The notes beneath the pieces were generated by a model. The model was not told the DNA's origin. It saw only the letters and a program-made list of their open reading frames with translations, and searched no databases. 64,000 bases of DNA from assembly GCA_008694505.1 (NCBI GenBank), contig VZDJ01000174.1, positions 4,323,408 to 4,387,407 on the forward strand, read 5' to 3'. Shown here piece after piece: positions 63,601 through 64,000 of the stretch. Within the stretch, counting starts at the first letter, position 1. Every line of letters starts with the position of its first letter. Origin of the DNA: Cyanoderma ruficeps. Its lineage: Eukaryota > Chordata > Aves > Passeriformes > Timaliidae. The position numbers and the translations under genes were made by a program.

Positions 63601-64000
63601 TCTGCTCTGCTGCTTGCAGGCCTTCTTTAAATTGACCTTGCAATCCCACAGAATCATTAACATAATTACATGTATTTGAGAGCAGGTGGAGCTCCAAATG
63701 AGCTGTAAGATGCTTTTGGAAAATGTAATGTAACCATGGAATTTTGCTTTCTACGGAATAAGGGGAGAAACAAGGGTTGTTAGGTCTTTGTGCAGGGTTG
63801 TGGTTTTGAGCTGTGGGTGGAATAGATGTTAATAATGGAAGTATCCAGCGATGTTTAAATAACGAGGTCCCATTTTATACTGAGGTAATTAGTCATGCAG
63901 TTTGGGTAGCTGTGTGTGTATGCTCTGTTTTCTGGAGTTGCAGATCCCTGACAGACCCAGGGCGAGATAATCGCTCGGATCTGTCAAGGGCAGAAGATCA
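44022..64000 (+). CDS. KIAA1671: KIAA1671 (uncharacterised, tankyrase-binding-protein-like), 3' end outside window
   Basis: Coding exons: 44022-45607, 46104-46197, 47602-50802, 51543-51665, and by inference 60482-60528 and 63944 onward. The first four give 1,668 codons in one frame. The product is large, charged and mostly disordered, rich in Ser, Lys and Glu, beginning MATRVEINSTLASLTAVPDL. I recognise it as KIAA1671 from this N-terminus, the RPLS-DLT motifs and its position beside SGSM1. Related proteins carry a C-terminal tankyrase-binding-type domain shared with TNKS1BP1; that part would lie beyond 64000. The molecular role is not established; an adaptor or cytoskeletal role is only a guess. 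ATG 44022 is chosen because G at -3 and G at +4 give a strong Kozak context and the family begins MATRVE. Confidence 0.88.
46104..46197 (+). CDS. KIAA1671: KIAA1671 coding exon, 94 nt
   Basis: The acceptor is CTTTGTTTTAG (ending 46103) and the donor GTAAGG (46198). It completes Met and reads FSSPTLGGEAKPEKPGEAGA then DSIHDLQENPK, ending in phase 0 in line with the next exon. Confidence 0.88.
47602..50802 (+). CDS. KIAA1671: KIAA1671 giant coding exon, 3,201 nt
   Basis: 1,067 uninterrupted codons from SKELKLTHGTDLTEAFAPGK to TEPFFHEDKK. The acceptor is TTGTTGTTGCAG (ending 47601) and the donor GTATTT (50803). The protein is Lys/Glu/Ser-rich and low in hydrophobic residues. A short motif occurs twice: KIIDVDAFLLKRDLE (about 49633) and QILDIDALMAEYKEE (about 49855). 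Other recognisable stretches are RWRRRTLPQESLKVEEVVWL (about 49046) and LRRSYSEKCRQGRDSLPLMQ (about 50620). Confidence 0.92.
51310..51378. mobile_element. Possible degraded CR1 tail
   Basis: It has GGATGGAAGAGACCTTAATGG followed by ATAATTCTGTGATT, resembling CR1 3' ends, but it is short and mixed. It lies in a KIAA1671 intron. Confidence 0.3.
51475..51512. repeat. AT-rich (ATGTAT/ATGCAT) simple repeat
   Basis: Alternating ATATGTATATATGTATATGC-type sequence 30 bp upstream of the acceptor of the exon at 51543. Confidence 0.7.
51543..51665 (+). CDS. KIAA1671: KIAA1671 coding exon, 123 nt
   Basis: The acceptor is TGTATTTTACAG (ending 51542) and the donor GTACGT (51666). 41 codons, APRKEWSKQSSDKTEGTDFS then SVSAQRSHHSFYKERRADFG and M, in phase 0 at both ends. 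The composition matches the exon before it. Confidence 0.82.
53814..53873. repeat. 34-bp imperfect tandem duplication
   Basis: GATGAGCTAGGTTCTTATGG.. at 53814 is repeated as GATGAGCTAGTTTATTATGG.. at 53848. Confidence 0.75.
55549..55575 (+). CDS. KIAA1671: Candidate KIAA1671 27-nt micro-exon
   Basis: An excellent acceptor (CCACCACTCTCTATTTTAG, ending 55548) precedes ACCCAGCCCGAGGAGGACGA.., reading TQPEEDDPG in the frame left by the exon at 51543. The donor would be GTGGGT at 55576. The alternative GTAAAG at 55580 would shift the frame and give a stop in the exon at 63944. It keeps the frame if included or skipped. Confidence 0.35.
55950..56173 (+). promoter_or_regulatory. KIAA1671: Internal CpG-rich promoter of KIAA1671 (short isoform)
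   Basis: About twelve CpGs in 200 bp within a CpG-poor intron. An E-box in TGAGTCACGTG context is at 55963-55968 (GTCACGTG, of the USF/TFE type), and TGACGTGG (ATF/CRE-like) is at 56032-56039. It is followed at once by a start codon with a clean first exon. Confidence 0.55.
56174..56224 (+). CDS. KIAA1671: Alternative first coding exon of KIAA1671 (short isoform)
   Basis: ATG at 56174 has A at -3 and G at +4. Seventeen codons, MEYYYCPRLLKFLQYLW, run to a perfect donor TGG|GTAAGT at 56225. The end phase is 0, the same as the exon at 51543, so it can splice in frame to 60482. The peptide is aromatic and hydrophobic, unlike the disordered long N-terminus; an amphipathic or membrane-contacting segment is possible. 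This is inference from sequence; no transcript was seen. Confidence 0.55.
59033..59096. repeat. About 21-bp imperfect tandem repeat, 3 copies
   Basis: Copies of YCNTGCTCTGAGGGG-type sequence: GTGCTGCTCTGAGGGG, ATCCTGCTCTGAGGGG and ATCCCTGCCCTGAGGG. Confidence 0.7.
59770..59978 (+). mobile_element. CR1 fragment, + orientation
   Basis: It contains GGCACAGGTTGCCCAGTGAA, AAGGCCAGGTTGGACAGGGC, GGAAGGTGTCCCTGCCCTTG and CCAACCCAAACCATTCTGTG. Confidence 0.92.
60482..60528 (+). CDS. KIAA1671: KIAA1671 coding exon, 47 nt (inferred)
   Basis: The acceptor is GTGTCTGGCAG (ending 60481) and the donor GTGAGT (60529). In phase 0 it reads KEDKAVKAERPGSKG plus AA. Adding the first base at 63944 makes AAA (Lys). 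This is the only junction phase that keeps the exon at 63944 open, so the two support each other. Confidence 0.6.
60529..63943 (+). other. KIAA1671: KIAA1671 intron, 3.4 kb
   Basis: Nothing recognised apart from AT-rich unique sequence; no repeat family, RNA gene or exon seen. Confidence 0.55.
63944..64000 (+). CDS. KIAA1671: KIAA1671 coding exon, cut by window end
   Basis: The acceptor is TGCTCTGTTTTCTGGAGTTGCAG (ending 63943). Only one of three frames is open: it reads A|TCC CTG ACA.., SLTDPGRDNRSDLSRAED, in phase with the exon at 60482-60528. The other two frames meet TGA or TAA within 27 bases. Confidence 0.6.

Noticed and set aside
1..64000. CRISPR arrays, phage or operon structures
   Set aside because: The window is spliced vertebrate DNA; no regularly spaced repeats or prokaryotic gene organisation.

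Overview
The window is vertebrate nuclear DNA, almost certainly from a bird. It has small spliced exons with GT-AG borders, two CpG-rich promoter-like regions, long gene-poor introns, and about ten truncated copies of the avian CR1 retroposon with their typical 3' tails. The protein content gives the locus: the 3' half of SGSM1 followed by most of KIAA1671, both on the + strand. These two genes are neighbours on human 22q11.23, so this looks like the conserved syntenic block. The species cannot be told from the sequence alone.

Region 1 (138-9029, with 3' UTR to about 11.6 kb or possibly 14.8 kb): the last twelve coding exons of SGSM1, a RUN-plus-TBC Rab GTPase-activating protein. Together they encode 615 codons that stay in frame across all eleven junctions and end at TGA 9027-9029. 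The TBC domain is split by a long acidic, serine-rich insert encoded by exons 2247-5338. The arginine-finger and glutamine-finger motifs lie in exons 6064-6188 and 7310-7392. The 5' exons, including the RUN domain, lie outside the window.

Region 2 (about 14.8-22.9 kb): intergenic, with three CR1 copies and no gene I can recognise. In mammals LHFPL7/TMEM211 sits between these genes; I see no trace of it here.

Region 3 (about 22.9-64 kb): KIAA1671. A CpG island at 22.92-23.72 kb holds a probable noncoding first exon ending at 23355. A 20 kb intron follows, then a probable 5' UTR exon (43587-43715), the start-codon exon (43969-45607, ATG 44022), a 94-nt exon, a giant 3.2 kb exon (47602-50802) and a 123-nt exon (51543-51665). 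I infer two further exons from reading-frame continuity: 60482-60528 and 63944 onward, the latter cut by the window edge.

The most interesting observations are around KIAA1671. A compact CpG-rich patch at about 55.95-56.22 kb carries a strong-Kozak ATG, a 17-codon exon starting MEYYYCPRLLKFLQYLW and a perfect GTAAGT donor. Its phase matches the next coding exon, so it looks like an internal promoter for a short C-terminal isoform. A 30-codon upstream ORF spans a splice junction and stops 8 nt before the main start. The CpG island has a perfect RFX X-box and a perfect tRNA T-arm/B-box. I found no mobile genetic system, CRISPR array or other exotic system.
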